Shown here: piece by piece, positions 29,837 to 38,646 of the stretch | Position numbering within the stretch: the stretch's first letter is position 1 | How the letters are laid out: each line of letters starts with the position of its first letter | Source of the DNA: Bog-473 sp963755495 | Lineage (GTDB): Bacteria > Actinomycetota > Acidimicrobiia > Acidimicrobiales > RAAP-2 | Assembly (NCBI GenBank): GCA_963755495.1 | Contig: CAVWJS010000004.1 | Location: forward strand, 248,001 to 312,000 | DNA length: 64,000 nucleotides | Direction: 5' to 3' | Notes under the pieces: generated by a model | Database searches by the model: none | What the model saw: only the letters and a program-made list of their open reading frames with translations | Told to the model about the DNA's origin: nothing | Program-made: the position numbers and the translations under genes

Positions 29837-31117
29837 TTGCGCAGCGTGACGGTTGGAAGGATCTCACGGCTCGTCCTCGGGGCCGCTTCTCTCTTTGCCC
29901 TGGGCAGTTTCGGCGGGTCGTCGCTGGCCGGTGCAACAACTCCCACTTCAGCAACGGCGACATCCAACGCTTCGGTTGGCCAGGACACGTCCACGTCCTC
30001 GTCGGGGCTGTTGGCGACGAATTTCTGGTTGGCCAGCGCGCAGGGCAACGTGTGGAACTTCGGCAACGCTGGTTCTTACGGCTCCGCTACCAGTCTTCCG
30101 CTCGCCCATCCCGTAGTCGCGATCACGCCCACGCCTGACGGGCGCGGCTACTGGTTGGTGGCCAGTGACGGTGGCGTGTTCACGTATGGCGACGCCGCCT
30201 TCTACGGATCAACCGGCGCCACCATGCTCAACAAGCCAATCGTCGCACTCACTCCTACGCCGGACGGCAAGGGTTACTGGCTGGTGGCGAGCGACGGCGG
30301 CATCTTCTCCTTCGGCGACGCCGCCTTCTACGGATCAACCGGCGCCACCACGCTCAACAAGCCAATCATCGCACTCACTCCTACGCCGGACGGCAAGGGT
30401 TACTGGCTGGTGGCGAGCGACGGCGGCATCTTCTCCTTCGGCGACGCCACCTTCTACGGATCAACCGGCGCCATCTCGTTGAACGAGCCGATTGTCGCAA
30501 TGGCCCCCACCCCTGACGGCAAGGGATACTGGATGTTGGCGAGCGACGGCGGGATCTTCACCTTTGGTGATGCACCCTACGCGGGCTCATCAGCCGCGGT
30601 GGCGGCCGCCGATCCGGCCGAGAAGATAACGCCGACCAAGTCTGGAGACGGCTATTGGATCGAGGATCAGAATGGATCGATGCAGCCCTTCGGAGACGCA
30701 CAAGGGGCGCCCCCAGTGACAGGGCTCATGTTCCAGCCGGTCACTTCGGGTGACAAGGCGGTGCTTTTCGCCTTCACGCAGTTGGGCAAGCCCTACGTCT
30801 GGGGCGGCAATGGTCCGGTCGGCTACGACTGTTCCGGACTCGCTCTCGCGTCATGGCAGCACGCGGCGGGGGTTAGCTTCGCCCGAGTGTCCGATGATCA
30901 ATATCACACCACCGGCCAGCCAGTTACCCCCGGCGCGCTGGCTGCCGGGGACTTAGTCTTCTGGGGGACGAGCCAGACCGATTGGACGACCGTCTACCAC
31001 ACCGCCATCTATGTCGGCGGCGACAAGATCGTCGAGTCAACAGATGGTGGCGTCCAACTCAATTCTTTGGGTCAGTGGGGACAAGGCGACATCATGCCGG
31101 TGGGGCGCCGTCCATAA
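29837..31117 (+). CDS. Secreted NlpC/P60 peptidoglycan hydrolase with four 42-residue repeats
   Basis: A signal peptide (residues 1-32, ending near SLAGA) and a Thr/Ser linker precede a repeat domain. Four tandem units of 42 residues (30110-30613) each read PTPDGKGYWLVASDGG followed by FGDA-FYGS. Partial units flank them, suggesting a beta-propeller. The C-terminal NlpC/P60 domain has catalytic Cys332 in YDCSGLALAS and His388 in YHTAIYVGG, so it should cut peptide cross-links in the cell wall. The repeats may bind wall polymers. The start is the TTG at 29837; GTG 29846 is an alternative. Gene spacing indicates a monocistronic unit or one with the following CPBP gene 61 bases on. Confidence 0.9.
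   Translation: MRSVTVGRISRLVLGAASLFALGSFGGSSLAGATTPTSATATSNASVGQDTSTSSSGLLATNFWLASAQGNVWNFGNAGSYGSATSLPLAHPVVAITPTPDGRGYWLVASDGGVFTYGDAAFYGSTGATMLNKPIVALTPTPDGKGYWLVASDGGIFSFGDAAFYGSTGATTLNKPIIALTPTPDGKGYWLVASDGGIFSFGDATFYGSTGAISLNEPIVAMAPTPDGKGYWMLASDGGIFTFGDAPYAGSSAAVAAADPAEKITPTKSGDGYWIEDQNGSMQPFGDAQGAPPVTGLMFQPVTSGDKAVLFAFTQLGKPYVWGGNGPVGYDCSGLALASWQHAAGVSFARVSDDQYHTTGQPVTPGALAAGDLVFWGTSQTDWTTVYHTAIYVGGDKIVESTDGGVQLNSLGQWGQGDIMPVGRRP
30110..30613 (+). repeat. 126-base tandem coding repeat, four units
   Basis: Units begin at 30110, 30236, 30362 and 30488. The two central units are almost identical at DNA level over about 100 bases, while the outer units differ at many third positions. The central duplication is therefore recent, or kept similar by gene conversion. 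Each unit encodes one FGDA/FYGS module of the NlpC/P60 protein. Confidence 0.92.
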
Positions 31118-31178
31118 CGCCGATGTCGGCAATCTCCATCAGCGCGTTCATCTCGCTCCACACGTAGGGTTGCCGTCA

Positions 31179-32093
31179 ATGTCGGATGTCGGCGGAGGGG
31201 ACATTTCATCGGAGGGCTGGGTACCTCCTCCCGAGTGGGCGCCGCCCCTGTCGCCTCCGGTCGGGCCGGTGCTTCCCGAATCCACGAGTCCCCGCATCCC
31301 CACTCCAGGGTTCGTGGCCCCGGTGGCCCCGGTGGCCCCGGTTGGACCACCACCGACGGCCATCATTGCGCTCCAGCCGACGACGAGAAACGTCCTGGTG
31401 TGGGAGACCAGGTTTGTCATGTTGGCCTTCTTGTTACCGGGTGTCATGGGAGCCGTGGTGGCACTGGCCCAGCACGTCAACGGCGTCGGCACGGTGACGC
31501 GCTTTCCGGTCATCCTCCAGGACAATCCGGTCGCCAACCTCATCATTGGCATATTTGCCTACCTGCCGGTTGCCGTCATGGTGCCCTTGGCACTCCACCT
31601 TCTGACGCGCACGGGGCAAACGCCGCGCATGCTCGGACTGGTCCGCCCCCGCCTTCGCTATGACGTGTGGCCGGCACTCGGACTGATAGGGGCGTCGTTC
31701 GGATCTGAGATCGTCCTCGCGATCATCGTGTCGCCACTCCTGCTGCACCACTCCGGACTGCTGAGTAAAACCGTGGTGGGGCACGTGCCCGCTTACTACG
31801 TCGTCTACGGCATCGCGATCTCGGCCACGACGGCAGTGGCGGAAGAGGTGTTGGTCAATGGCTACCTCCTGGTCCGCCTCGAGCAGTTGGGATGGTCGCC
31901 GAGGCGAGCCTTGATCCTGAGCCTCGTCCTACGCACCAGCTATCACGTGTACTACGGCATCGGCTTCATCTTCACTGTGCCATTCGGTTACTTCGTGACG
32001 CGATCGTTCCAGAAGAATCGGCGGCTGACGCGCCCCATCGTCACGCACTTCTTGTTTGATGCCATTCTGCTTACCATCGCCATACTCACGTAG
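31179..32093 (+). CDS. CPBP-family intramembrane metalloprotease
   Basis: An intact 304-residue protein. A Pro-rich, low-complexity N-terminus of about 60 residues (PVAPVAPVGPP) is followed by about seven membrane helices. The catalytic motifs are VAEEVLVNGYLLVRL (paired Glu; the following Arg is replaced by Asn-Gly-Tyr), SYHVYYGIGF with the first His and THFLFDAILL with the second. The changed EExxxR motif deserves note. The activity may be altered. I choose ATG 31179, since upstream sequence in the frame overlaps the NlpC gene. The role is unknown. A second, frameshifted CPBP gene is at 19319. Confidence 0.85.
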   Translation: MSDVGGGDISSEGWVPPPEWAPPLSPPVGPVLPESTSPRIPTPGFVAPVAPVAPVGPPPTAIIALQPTTRNVLVWETRFVMLAFLLPGVMGAVVALAQHVNGVGTVTRFPVILQDNPVANLIIGIFAYLPVAVMVPLALHLLTRTGQTPRMLGLVRPRLRYDVWPALGLIGASFGSEIVLAIIVSPLLLHHSGLLSKTVVGHVPAYYVVYGIAISATTAVAEEVLVNGYLLVRLEQLGWSPRRALILSLVLRTSYHVYYGIGFIFTVPFGYFVTRSFQKNRRLTRPIVTHFLFDAILLTIAILT

Positions 32094-32165
32094 AACCAGG
32101 TCTCTCCCGACTCACGCGAAGCCTTGGCCCGGCAGAATCAGCAGAAGCCCAACTATCCTCCCTCC

Positions 32166-32618
32166 ATGTCATATCCCACGGCAGAGTCCCGACAGATCGC
32201 CGCCGCAGCCGGAGAGCTGTGGTCGCTGGTATCTGATCTCCCTCGGATGGGCGAATGGTCACCCGAGAATGAGGGTGGCTCGTGGAAGAAAGGCGCCACG
32301 GGTCCAGCGATGGGTGCGACATTCGCCGGTAGGAACCGGAACGGGATCCGCAAATGGTCGACGACGGCTACCGTCGTCGCGTGCGATCCGGGACGGGTGT
32401 TCGAAGTAGCGGTCGCCAAAGGCCCGATGCCCATCGCGCGCTGGCGGTACGAGTTCGAGACCATGAAAGGCGGTTGCCTCGTCACCGAGTCCTGGCTGGA
32501 CGAACGCAACCCCTTGGTGAAGGTCGGTGCGCGGTTATTGGGGGCGCACGATGCGGCTCACGCCCACAAAGAGATGGCGGCCACGTTGGCCGGACTGGCC
32601 TCGGCGGCTGAGAAGTAG
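32166..32618 (+). CDS. SRPBCC-family protein (polyketide cyclase/dehydrase-like)
   Basis: A 150-residue START-like fold protein: SRQIAAAAGELWSLVSDLPRMGEWSPENEGG at the N-terminus, a central beta sheet (GRVFEVAVAKGPMPIARWRYEF) and a C-terminal helix. The fold binds hydrophobic ligands in a deep cavity. No catalytic residue pattern identifies a reaction. ATG 32166 matches the usual family start, and an upstream TTG at 32124 is also in frame. It is convergent with the PaiB-like gene (14-base gap). The ligand is unknown. Confidence 0.85.
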   Translation: MSYPTAESRQIAAAAGELWSLVSDLPRMGEWSPENEGGSWKKGATGPAMGATFAGRNRNGIRKWSTTATVVACDPGRVFEVAVAKGPMPIARWRYEFETMKGGCLVTESWLDERNPLVKVGARLLGAHDAAHAHKEMAATLAGLASAAEK

Positions 32619-32632
32619 GGCGCCGGATTGGC

Positions 32633-33268
32633 TCAGCGCGGTTCCGCCGCCAACCGCCGCAGCACGTGACCGGCGGCCGCGGTGTCACCGGGCCCGTGCC
32701 GCTCACGCAGGTGATCGACCACGGCCAGCCGATGGGCCTCGTCGACATTGCCGCCATACTTGAACTTCGCCGACACCTCATCGACGACGATGCTGATGCC
32801 CAGGATGGTGAGCAGCTCCCGGGGGTGGGCGGCGCGGGGGTCGGCGACCGCGATGTCCGGCTGGACCGCCCGCAACTGCTGGCGAAGCACGGTGGCCACG
32901 CTCCCGGGATCGTCGCGCGCATCGTGCACCGTTGCCGTCCCGATCAGCTGTACCGCGGCGTAATTGGTCGTGGGTATGCCGAGTGTGGGTTCCTCGTCAC
33001 CCAAGGTCTTCCACGAGGACGGGATGAAGGCCCAGTCGCCGGCCACGCTGAGAAGCACACGAGGGTTCTCGGCCACCGCGGCGAACAGCGGGTTCCTGCG
33101 GACCAGGTGCAAGCGGATGACACTCCCTTCCAGCACGAACTGCGTCGGTACGACCACGGGAACAACGCGGTCGCGCCCAGCGGCTATGAGGTGGCCGAAA
33201 CTGTTGGCCTCCACAAAAGGGCGCCATTCCGCTTCACCGAGGGTGGCGTCAACCGGGGCGGTGTACAT
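32633..33268 (-). CDS. PaiB-like FMN-binding family protein
   Basis: A 211-residue protein of the flavin-reductase-like split barrel. MYTAPVDATLGEAEWRPFVEANSFG and RNPLFAAVAENPRVLLSVAGDWAFIPSSW match the PaiB family (FMN-binding negative transcriptional regulators). VSAKFKYGGNVDEAHRLAVV is the usual C-terminal motif. In Bacillus the family affects sporulation and protease genes; in Actinobacteria its function is unclear, and FMN or F420 binding is more certain than DNA binding. It is 16 bases downstream of the acyl-CoA synthetase on the same strand, suggesting one transcript. Confidence 0.85.
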   Translation of the reverse strand: MYTAPVDATLGEAEWRPFVEANSFGHLIAAGRDRVVPVVVPTQFVLEGSVIRLHLVRRNPLFAAVAENPRVLLSVAGDWAFIPSSWKTLGDEEPTLGIPTTNYAAVQLIGTATVHDARDDPGSVATVLRQQLRAVQPDIAVADPRAAHPRELLTILGISIVVDEVSAKFKYGGNVDEAHRLAVVDHLRERHGPGDTAAAGHVLRRLAAEPR

Positions 33269-33284
33269 CCAAAGAGTGTGACAC

Positions 33285-34970
33285 TCAGGTCGCGGGCTCG
33301 AGTTCTTGTATTGATTCGGTCCGGTGCCGCTTGTAGTCGACCTTGCCATTGGGGGCGCGGCCCAGGGTCTCGACCACCCGCACACGCCGGGGGGCTTTGA
33401 AGTTAGCCAGACGCTCCTTGACGTGCGCAATGAGCTCGGCATCGTCGGGCACGCGGGGAGGGGCGCCGTCGGGGTCCTGGCCGTCGGGGTTCACGGCGTC
33501 GGGGTTCACGGCGTCGGGGCCTACGTCCGCCAGCTCGACGACACCGACGATCTCCTCCCCGTAGACGGGATGCGGTATCCCCACGACGACTGCGTCGCGC
33601 ACAGCCGGGTGCGTCTTGAGTGCCTCTTCCACCTCCTCGGGGAAGACCTTCTCACCGCCCGAGTTGATGCAGACCGAGCCGCGCCCGAGCAGGTGGATCG
33701 TGCCATCGGCGTCGACCTGCGCGAAGTCCCCCGGGATGGAGTACCGCACCCCGTCGACCATCCGAAACGTACGGGCCGACTTCTCATCGTCCTTGTAATA
33801 GCCGAGCGGATTGCGGCCTCCGAGGGCCAACACGCCGATCTCCTCGGATCCCGGAGCGACGGGCTGGCCGTCCTCCTTGAGCACCTTCACATCCGGTCCC
33901 AGCGTGAATGTGGCCGTCGCGGCGGCATTGCCTGCGCCCGATATCGACGTACCCATCCCGAGCGCCTCCGACGAACTGAAGGCGTCGACCAGGAGCACAT
34001 CGGGGTGGTGCGCCAATAACTCCTGCTTGATCGACTCACTCCACATGGCGCCCGACGAGATCACTATGGCGAGCGAGCTCAGGTCCCAGTGGCCGGGTTG
34101 CGCGTCGAGTGCATCGATCAGTGGACGTGAAAAGGGATCGCCCACAATCACGAGAGCGTTCACGCGGAAGCGCTCCACCGCATCGAGCAGCTCGACCGGA
34201 TCGTACCGGCGGCTCTCGAGCAGCGCGATCTGTCCGCCTTCGGCCAGCGCAGTGTTGGTCGTGAACCACCCCGTCCCATGCATGAGAGGGCACGCCGGCA
34301 TGAAGGTGAGCGTGCTCGGGGTTGCGAGGAGAGATTGGCGCGCCCCCTCGATTCCGCCATCGACGGGGTAGCGACGGATGCCGCCATCGATGAGTCGGGC
34401 GAACAGGTCATCTTGGCGCCACATCACACCCTTGGGCAGGCCTGTGGTCCCGCCCGTGTAGATCATGAAGAGGTCGTCGCCGCTGCGACCCCACGGTGCG
34501 ACGGTATGCGAAGGGGCCGACGTGGCCGCCTCGCTGTATGGGGTGGCCCAGTGCGGACAGGGCCCTTCGTTGTCGTCAACCCAGAGCCAGGTGCGCACAG
34601 AGGGGATCTGGTTGCGGATCTTCTCGATCCGCTCGGTGAACGCACCATGGAACACGACGGCCACCGCCTCGGCATTTGTCCAGAGGTAGCTGAGCTCGTC
34701 GTCGCCATAGCGATAGTTGGTATTGACCGGGACCAGACCGATCTTCATGGCGGCGAAACTGGCCTGGAGATACTCAGGAGAGTTGTAAAGGTAAAGTGCC
34801 ACCTTTTCCTGCTGGCTCACACCGCGGTCGAGGAGGTACTGGGCAATCCCGTCGGCGCCCCGGTCGAACTCACGCCAATTGAGGTGATGGTCACCCTGGA
34901 CGATGGCAGGGGCATCAGGCTGCGCATCGGCCACTGCTTCCCACACATCCGCGTAGTTCCAGCTGGTCAC
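33285..34970 (-). CDS. AMP-dependent acyl-CoA synthetase (FadD-like)
   Basis: An intact 561-residue ligase activating a carboxylic acid to its acyl-CoA. The ANL motifs are present: FMIYTGGTTGLPKGVMW (P-loop), VDAFSSSEALGMG, GYYKDDEKSARTF, IPGDFAQVDADGTIHLLGRGS, and the catalytic lysine near the end in GRAPNGKVDYKR. A low-complexity Asp/Asn/Pro insertion (residues about 475-500), coded by tandem 15-base repeats, interrupts the C-terminal domain just after VVELADV. The chain length preference is unknown, but the family includes medium- and long-chain and cholesterol-derived substrates. It starts at ATG 34970 and leads an operon with the PaiB-like gene. Confidence 0.93.
   Translation of the reverse strand: MTSWNYADVWEAVADAQPDAPAIVQGDHHLNWREFDRGADGIAQYLLDRGVSQQEKVALYLYNSPEYLQASFAAMKIGLVPVNTNYRYGDDELSYLWTNAEAVAVVFHGAFTERIEKIRNQIPSVRTWLWVDDNEGPCPHWATPYSEAATSAPSHTVAPWGRSGDDLFMIYTGGTTGLPKGVMWRQDDLFARLIDGGIRRYPVDGGIEGARQSLLATPSTLTFMPACPLMHGTGWFTTNTALAEGGQIALLESRRYDPVELLDAVERFRVNALVIVGDPFSRPLIDALDAQPGHWDLSSLAIVISSGAMWSESIKQELLAHHPDVLLVDAFSSSEALGMGTSISGAGNAAATATFTLGPDVKVLKEDGQPVAPGSEEIGVLALGGRNPLGYYKDDEKSARTFRMVDGVRYSIPGDFAQVDADGTIHLLGRGSVCINSGGEKVFPEEVEEALKTHPAVRDAVVVGIPHPVYGEEIVGVVELADVGPDAVNPDAVNPDGQDPDGAPPRVPDDAELIAHVKERLANFKAPRRVRVVETLGRAPNGKVDYKRHRTESIQELEPAT
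33486..33515 (-). repeat. 15-base tandem repeat inside the acyl-CoA synthetase gene
   Basis: Two perfect copies of GGGGTTCACGGCGTC (plus strand) lie side by side, with degenerate relatives on both sides. On the coding strand they give repeated Asp-Ala-Val-Asn-Pro units in a surface insertion of the C-terminal domain. The length keeps the frame. Confidence 0.9.
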
Positions 34971-35264
34971 GCCGCTTGTCCGTTGATCATCGTGCTCTTG
35001 CCTCCCCCTTCAATACCCCCGCTTCCGCCGGGCGGTCGCACTCTTCAGCCTACGCCGCTCGAACGAGGGCCAGACCTGCGGGAGAAGGTCGTAACTGGGC
35101 CCCCGACGGGCCCCGGCCTCATGGGACGGCGGGGAGATATGACGAGATATACCGCCTGGTGGATGGGGTGTACGAGGGCATTCACGGTGAACGCAGCTCA
35201 TTCTCACCATTTTCCAAGATACTTGTGATCCTCCGTACAGGAACGTGGGGCAGGATGTTCGCAC
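34971..35264. other. Divergent intergenic region between acyl-CoA synthetase and acyltransferase genes
   Basis: The 294 bases separate two divergent genes and must contain both promoters. The part near 35190-35250 is AT-richer than the rest. I see no RNA gene, small protein gene or clear operator palindrome. Confidence 0.4.
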
Positions 35265-36548
35265 ATGGTCTCGCAAGCAACTGAATCGCAGCTCTTGCCG
35301 ATCGATGCTGGTCGAGGCCACGGTCCGGCGCCTGCCGGTTACCTGACCATGTTCGACTTGTTCCGGGTGGCGGTGTGCGCCTGCGTTCTGGGGCAGCACT
35401 CCTTGCTCTGGACCGACATGGCGAACAACGTCATAGGAACTGGATTCATCACGGTTCTGCACTTCACCCGCAATGCATTCTTCTTCCTCACGGGGCTTGT
35501 GGTGTGTTACGCCCAGTTGACGCGGCCCGGCTCTATCGCGAGGTTCTGGCTGCGGAGGTACGTACAGATCGGTATTCCCTACCTCGCCTGGACTGGTATC
35601 TACGTGCTCTTCACCATCCTGAGGCCGGGAGGTAGGTGGAACCAGTGGAACGAGTATTTCTGGAGCGATCTGCGGCTCGGCTACTACCAGCTGTACGTCA
35701 TAGTCGTGCTCTTCCAGTTCTACCTTGTCTTCCCGTTCTTCTTGAAATTGTTGAAGTCGACGTCGACCCGACAACACGTGCTGATCATGTCGATCAGTCT
35801 CGCCATCGCCTTGTTCATCGGCACCGATCTCCACTACCACCCACAAATCGGCGTGATCGGTCATTTCGTCCACGACATCGGATCGAAATGGGTGTGGTCA
35901 CGCAACCTGGTCAGTTACCAGGTCTATTTCGTCGCCGGGATGCTCGCTGCATATCACTTCGAAGCCGTGTTCAATTTCGTGCGCCGGTGGTCTCGCTGGG
36001 TCATCATCGGCAGCGGCGTCGTGGGTGCGGGAACGGTCCTCTGGTACTCCATCGTCATAGCCCTAGGCGCCAGTACCGGGTCGGCTTCGGACATTTACGA
36101 ACCGATCGCGGTTGCCTGGTCGTTTGGTGCCATCGCCGGTGTGTTCGCGCTGAGCGTGGTTTGGTCAGGGCGCTCCGAGGTGAGCGGGGTGGGCGGCGGC
36201 CCCGTCAAGGTCAGAAGCGCGGCCAGTCCATACCCTCGAGGAGGCCTATTGACTCGCGTCAGGGTTGGACTCGGACTCGGGTTCGGTCGGCTGCGTCGGC
36301 CCTCGCTCACCTACCTGGCCGAGCTGACGGGCGGTTTCTATCTGTGCCACGTCCTCTTCATCAATATGATCCGCGCCGCTCTCTATTCGGGTTTCGTGGG
36401 CGGAGCTCATCTCCCGTGGCCGATCAGAACGGCGACGTTCTATGTGGGGACGGCTGTCGTCGCGACGACGTTCGTATCGTTGATTCTGCACACGCCACTG
36501 CGGTGGGTACTCGGTGGACCGGTGCGCGTCGGAACAGAGGGTCCGTGA
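35265..36548 (+). CDS. Acyltransferase family 3 (OafA-like) membrane protein
   Basis: A 427-residue protein with about ten membrane helices. FDLFRVAVCACVLGQHSLLW near the N-terminus contains the conserved catalytic His region of acyltransferase_3, followed by FTRNAFFFLTGLVV and an arginine-bearing loop (FWLRRYVQIGIPYLAW). The C-terminal half contains ELTGGFYLCHVLFINM. These enzymes O-acylate sugars of exported glycans or antibiotics at the membrane, so it could decorate the polysaccharide made by the first 25 kb, but there is no direct link. A Gly/Arg-rich cytoplasmic loop (residues about 300-340) is poorly conserved. It is convergent with ribC. Confidence 0.87.
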   Translation: MVSQATESQLLPIDAGRGHGPAPAGYLTMFDLFRVAVCACVLGQHSLLWTDMANNVIGTGFITVLHFTRNAFFFLTGLVVCYAQLTRPGSIARFWLRRYVQIGIPYLAWTGIYVLFTILRPGGRWNQWNEYFWSDLRLGYYQLYVIVVLFQFYLVFPFFLKLLKSTSTRQHVLIMSISLAIALFIGTDLHYHPQIGVIGHFVHDIGSKWVWSRNLVSYQVYFVAGMLAAYHFEAVFNFVRRWSRWVIIGSGVVGAGTVLWYSIVIALGASTGSASDIYEPIAVAWSFGAIAGVFALSVVWSGRSEVSGVGGGPVKVRSAASPYPRGGLLTRVRVGLGLGFGRLRRPSLTYLAELTGGFYLCHVLFINMIRAALYSGFVGGAHLPWPIRTATFYVGTAVVATTFVSLILHTPLRWVLGGPVRVGTEGP

Positions 36549-36677
36549 TAATGCTGAGGTGGCCCTGCGCACCGCTCGCGCCGCCGGCGCCGCCGGCCGA
36601 GGAGCGCGGGGTGCGGAGGGCGTGGCCGCGGTGGCTCCGGTCGGGCACTCTGACCGGGCCGATCTTGCGACCAAAGG

Positions 36678-37154
36678 CTAGAACGTGAGTGGTCCGGCGT
36701 CCCCGAAGCCTTGACGAACACCCTGACCGGCACGGGCGATGAGTTTCTCGGGGTCGTAGAGCATGAGATACGCATTGACGGCGTGATCCCGCGAGCGATT
36801 CTTAAATACCGAAGCAAGCACTGCCGTATCGTCTGACTCATCCTCGTGCACGAACACCTCGAGAATGTGGGTGTTCGTCATCAGCTGAGCCGTCATTATT
36901 CCGGTCGAGGCCTCGTGGGCACACACTTTGTCGACGGGTTCCTTCCCGGGCATGCCGAGCGCCACAATGATGCGACACCCCTCCTCTTCGATGAGCTTCT
37001 TGGCCGCTACCGCCAGATCCTTGAAACCGGGAACGGTGCGGCGAATGGTGGTGAAGCGGGTGCCGTAGCCCGGGCATTGCTTCAGCGCATCGAGGGCCTC
37101 GCCGCCCATGTCATAGCGGGCGAACATCGTGTCAACCACGCCGATCGTGTCCAT
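36678..37154 (-). CDS. ribC: Archaeal-type riboflavin synthase (RibC, MJ1184-like)
   Basis: The 158-residue product closely resembles archaeal riboflavin synthase, a homologue of lumazine synthase unrelated to the usual bacterial RibE. It dismutates 6,7-dimethyl-8-ribityllumazine to riboflavin. The N-terminal GVVDTMFARYDM, then TVPGFKDLAVAAKKLIEEEG, ALGMPGKEPVDKVCAHEAS, the THILEVFVHEDE box and the C-terminal GQGVRQGFGDAGPL match the family from my knowledge of the Methanocaldococcus and Methanothermobacter enzymes. The start ATG 37154 gives a normal length. It has no other rib gene nearby and stands alone. Its presence in an actinobacterium suggests acquisition from archaea or a lineage-specific replacement. 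It is convergent with the acyltransferase. Confidence 0.88.
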   Translation of the reverse strand: MDTIGVVDTMFARYDMGGEALDALKQCPGYGTRFTTIRRTVPGFKDLAVAAKKLIEEEGCRIIVALGMPGKEPVDKVCAHEASTGIMTAQLMTNTHILEVFVHEDESDDTAVLASVFKNRSRDHAVNAYLMLYDPEKLIARAGQGVRQGFGDAGPLTF

Positions 37155-37378
37155 ACTCCATTGTCGCGCACCGACTTGTCGACGGAAACCACCAGGTAGC
37201 TGGTCGAGTACGTGTCCCCCGGGTCGATGTCACAACCCCAGTGCAAGGTCCTTGCATGGTCGTAAATCCAGAATCCCGAACACCGTCGCGGACGGCGCCG
37301 CCGCCGCTTCGGATGCGCAGGCGCCCTCCCTGCCGTGCTTCCGGCGGCGACGACAAGTCTCGAGAGCTGGCAGCGAGC

Positions 37379-38572
37379 ATGGTTTCACACAATCAGGCCA
37401 TCTGCGCGAGTCAGCGGGCTTTGCTGGGCGACATCGCCGCGTTCGAACAACCGAGTCATGGCGGGGGGATGGAGCCGTATCGATGGCGGCGTGGCTCACG
37501 GAACGGTGCCAGGTCAGCAGCACAACAGCCGCCACATGGGTCCGTGCCGCAAGCAAGCTCGAGTCGCTGCCACACCTGGCCGGCGCACTGGCCGAGGGCC
37601 AGCTCTCGCTCGATGCGGTGGCACCGCTTGCCGAGGTCGCCCAGCCCGATACCGACGCCGATCTGGCCGATGCGGCGGTGCACTGGACCGTGAAGCAGAT
37701 CAAGGAGTTGGCCACCTCTCATCGTGGGACCACTGATTCCGCGGCCGCCCGGCAATTCGACCATTGCTCGAGCTGTGCGTCGACCTCGGTCGGCGGGTCG
37801 GCCGCGGCGATGGCGACGGGGTCGATGTTCGCTGCATTCACCAAGGACGACTACGCCTGGGCCAAGGCCGCCCTGGTCGCCCGAGTGTCATGGGAGGCAG
37901 CGGAGGGCGTTACAGAGTCGAAAAATTCAGGGGGCGCTGAACGGGATACGGGCGGTTACCGCTCGTTCGATCAGCGGCTCTATGACTCGTTCATCAATTT
38001 GTGTCGGGTGGACGTTGGGTCCGATGCCGACTCCAAGCCCTTACTCCGGCAGTGGCGCTCGGGTTCCGCCCAGATTTCGCCCAACCCTGGTGGTGCACGC
38101 CGATTTGGACCTCTTGACCGGCGAAAATCCGCGTGGCATCGCGGCGTTGGCGGGTGTTGGCCCGATTTCTCGCGAAGTGGCACGTCGCCTGGCCTGCGAC
38201 GCCAAGGTCGTCTTCTCGCTGGAGCGAAAGGACGGATCGATTCTCGACCAGAAACGAGCACGACGAAGTCCGACGAGGGCTCAGCGCATCGAGATCGATC
38301 GCAGAGACAAAGGTTGCCGATTCCCGAGCTGCGGATTCACCGACTTCACGCAGGTCCACCACATGGTGCCGCGGGAGCTGGGCGGCGAGACGAACCTCTC
38401 CAATCTCCTCACATTGTGCGGACGGCATCACCATGCGGTGCATGAGCTGGGCTGGTCGATGAAAGGGAGCGCCGATGGCGTCGTGTCCCTCCAAGGGCCG
38501 CATGGCCATCGAATGACGTCGGCGCCGTCGCCGACGTGGCGGAGGCCTGCCACGGCGCCCATGCGGCGTTGA
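37379..38572 (+). CDS. DUF222/HNH endonuclease family protein, frameshifted
   Basis: The order is typical of the actinobacterial 13E12-like family. An N-terminal helical DUF222 region (WLTERCQVSSTTAATWVRAASKL, LPHLAGALAEGQLSLDAVAPL) precedes FDQRLYDSFINLCR and VVHADLDLLTGE. The C-terminal HNH nuclease has CRFPSCGFTDFTQVHHMVPRELGG and LCGRHHHAVHE, with the metal-binding His and Cys residues intact. Breaks near 37475, 37750-37790 and 38060 disrupt it, so it is either a pseudogene or affected by read errors. These genes often occur in several copies and may be remnants of mobile DNA, though no transposase is nearby. The start ATG 37379 is the first plausible one; the translation from it is only weakly similar to the family. 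Confidence 0.72.
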
Positions 38573-38646
38573 TACTTCTGTGGGTTCGCTATCGGAGGAA
38601 TTGCCGCGGACGATGGGGAAGGGGGGCTCTTTCGCGCCTGCTCTTC

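Noticed and set aside
35010..35873. A 287-residue minus-strand frame
   Set aside because: Mostly antisense to the acyltransferase; no domain pattern and very charged composition.
36678..37154. Lumazine synthase (RibH)
   Set aside because: The conserved blocks fit archaeal riboflavin synthase better, including VCAHEAS and the RQGFGDAGP end, which RibH lacks.
37379..38572. Insertion sequence or homing element
   Set aside because: The HNH protein is the DUF222 type; no terminal inverted repeats, transposase or intron structure were seen.
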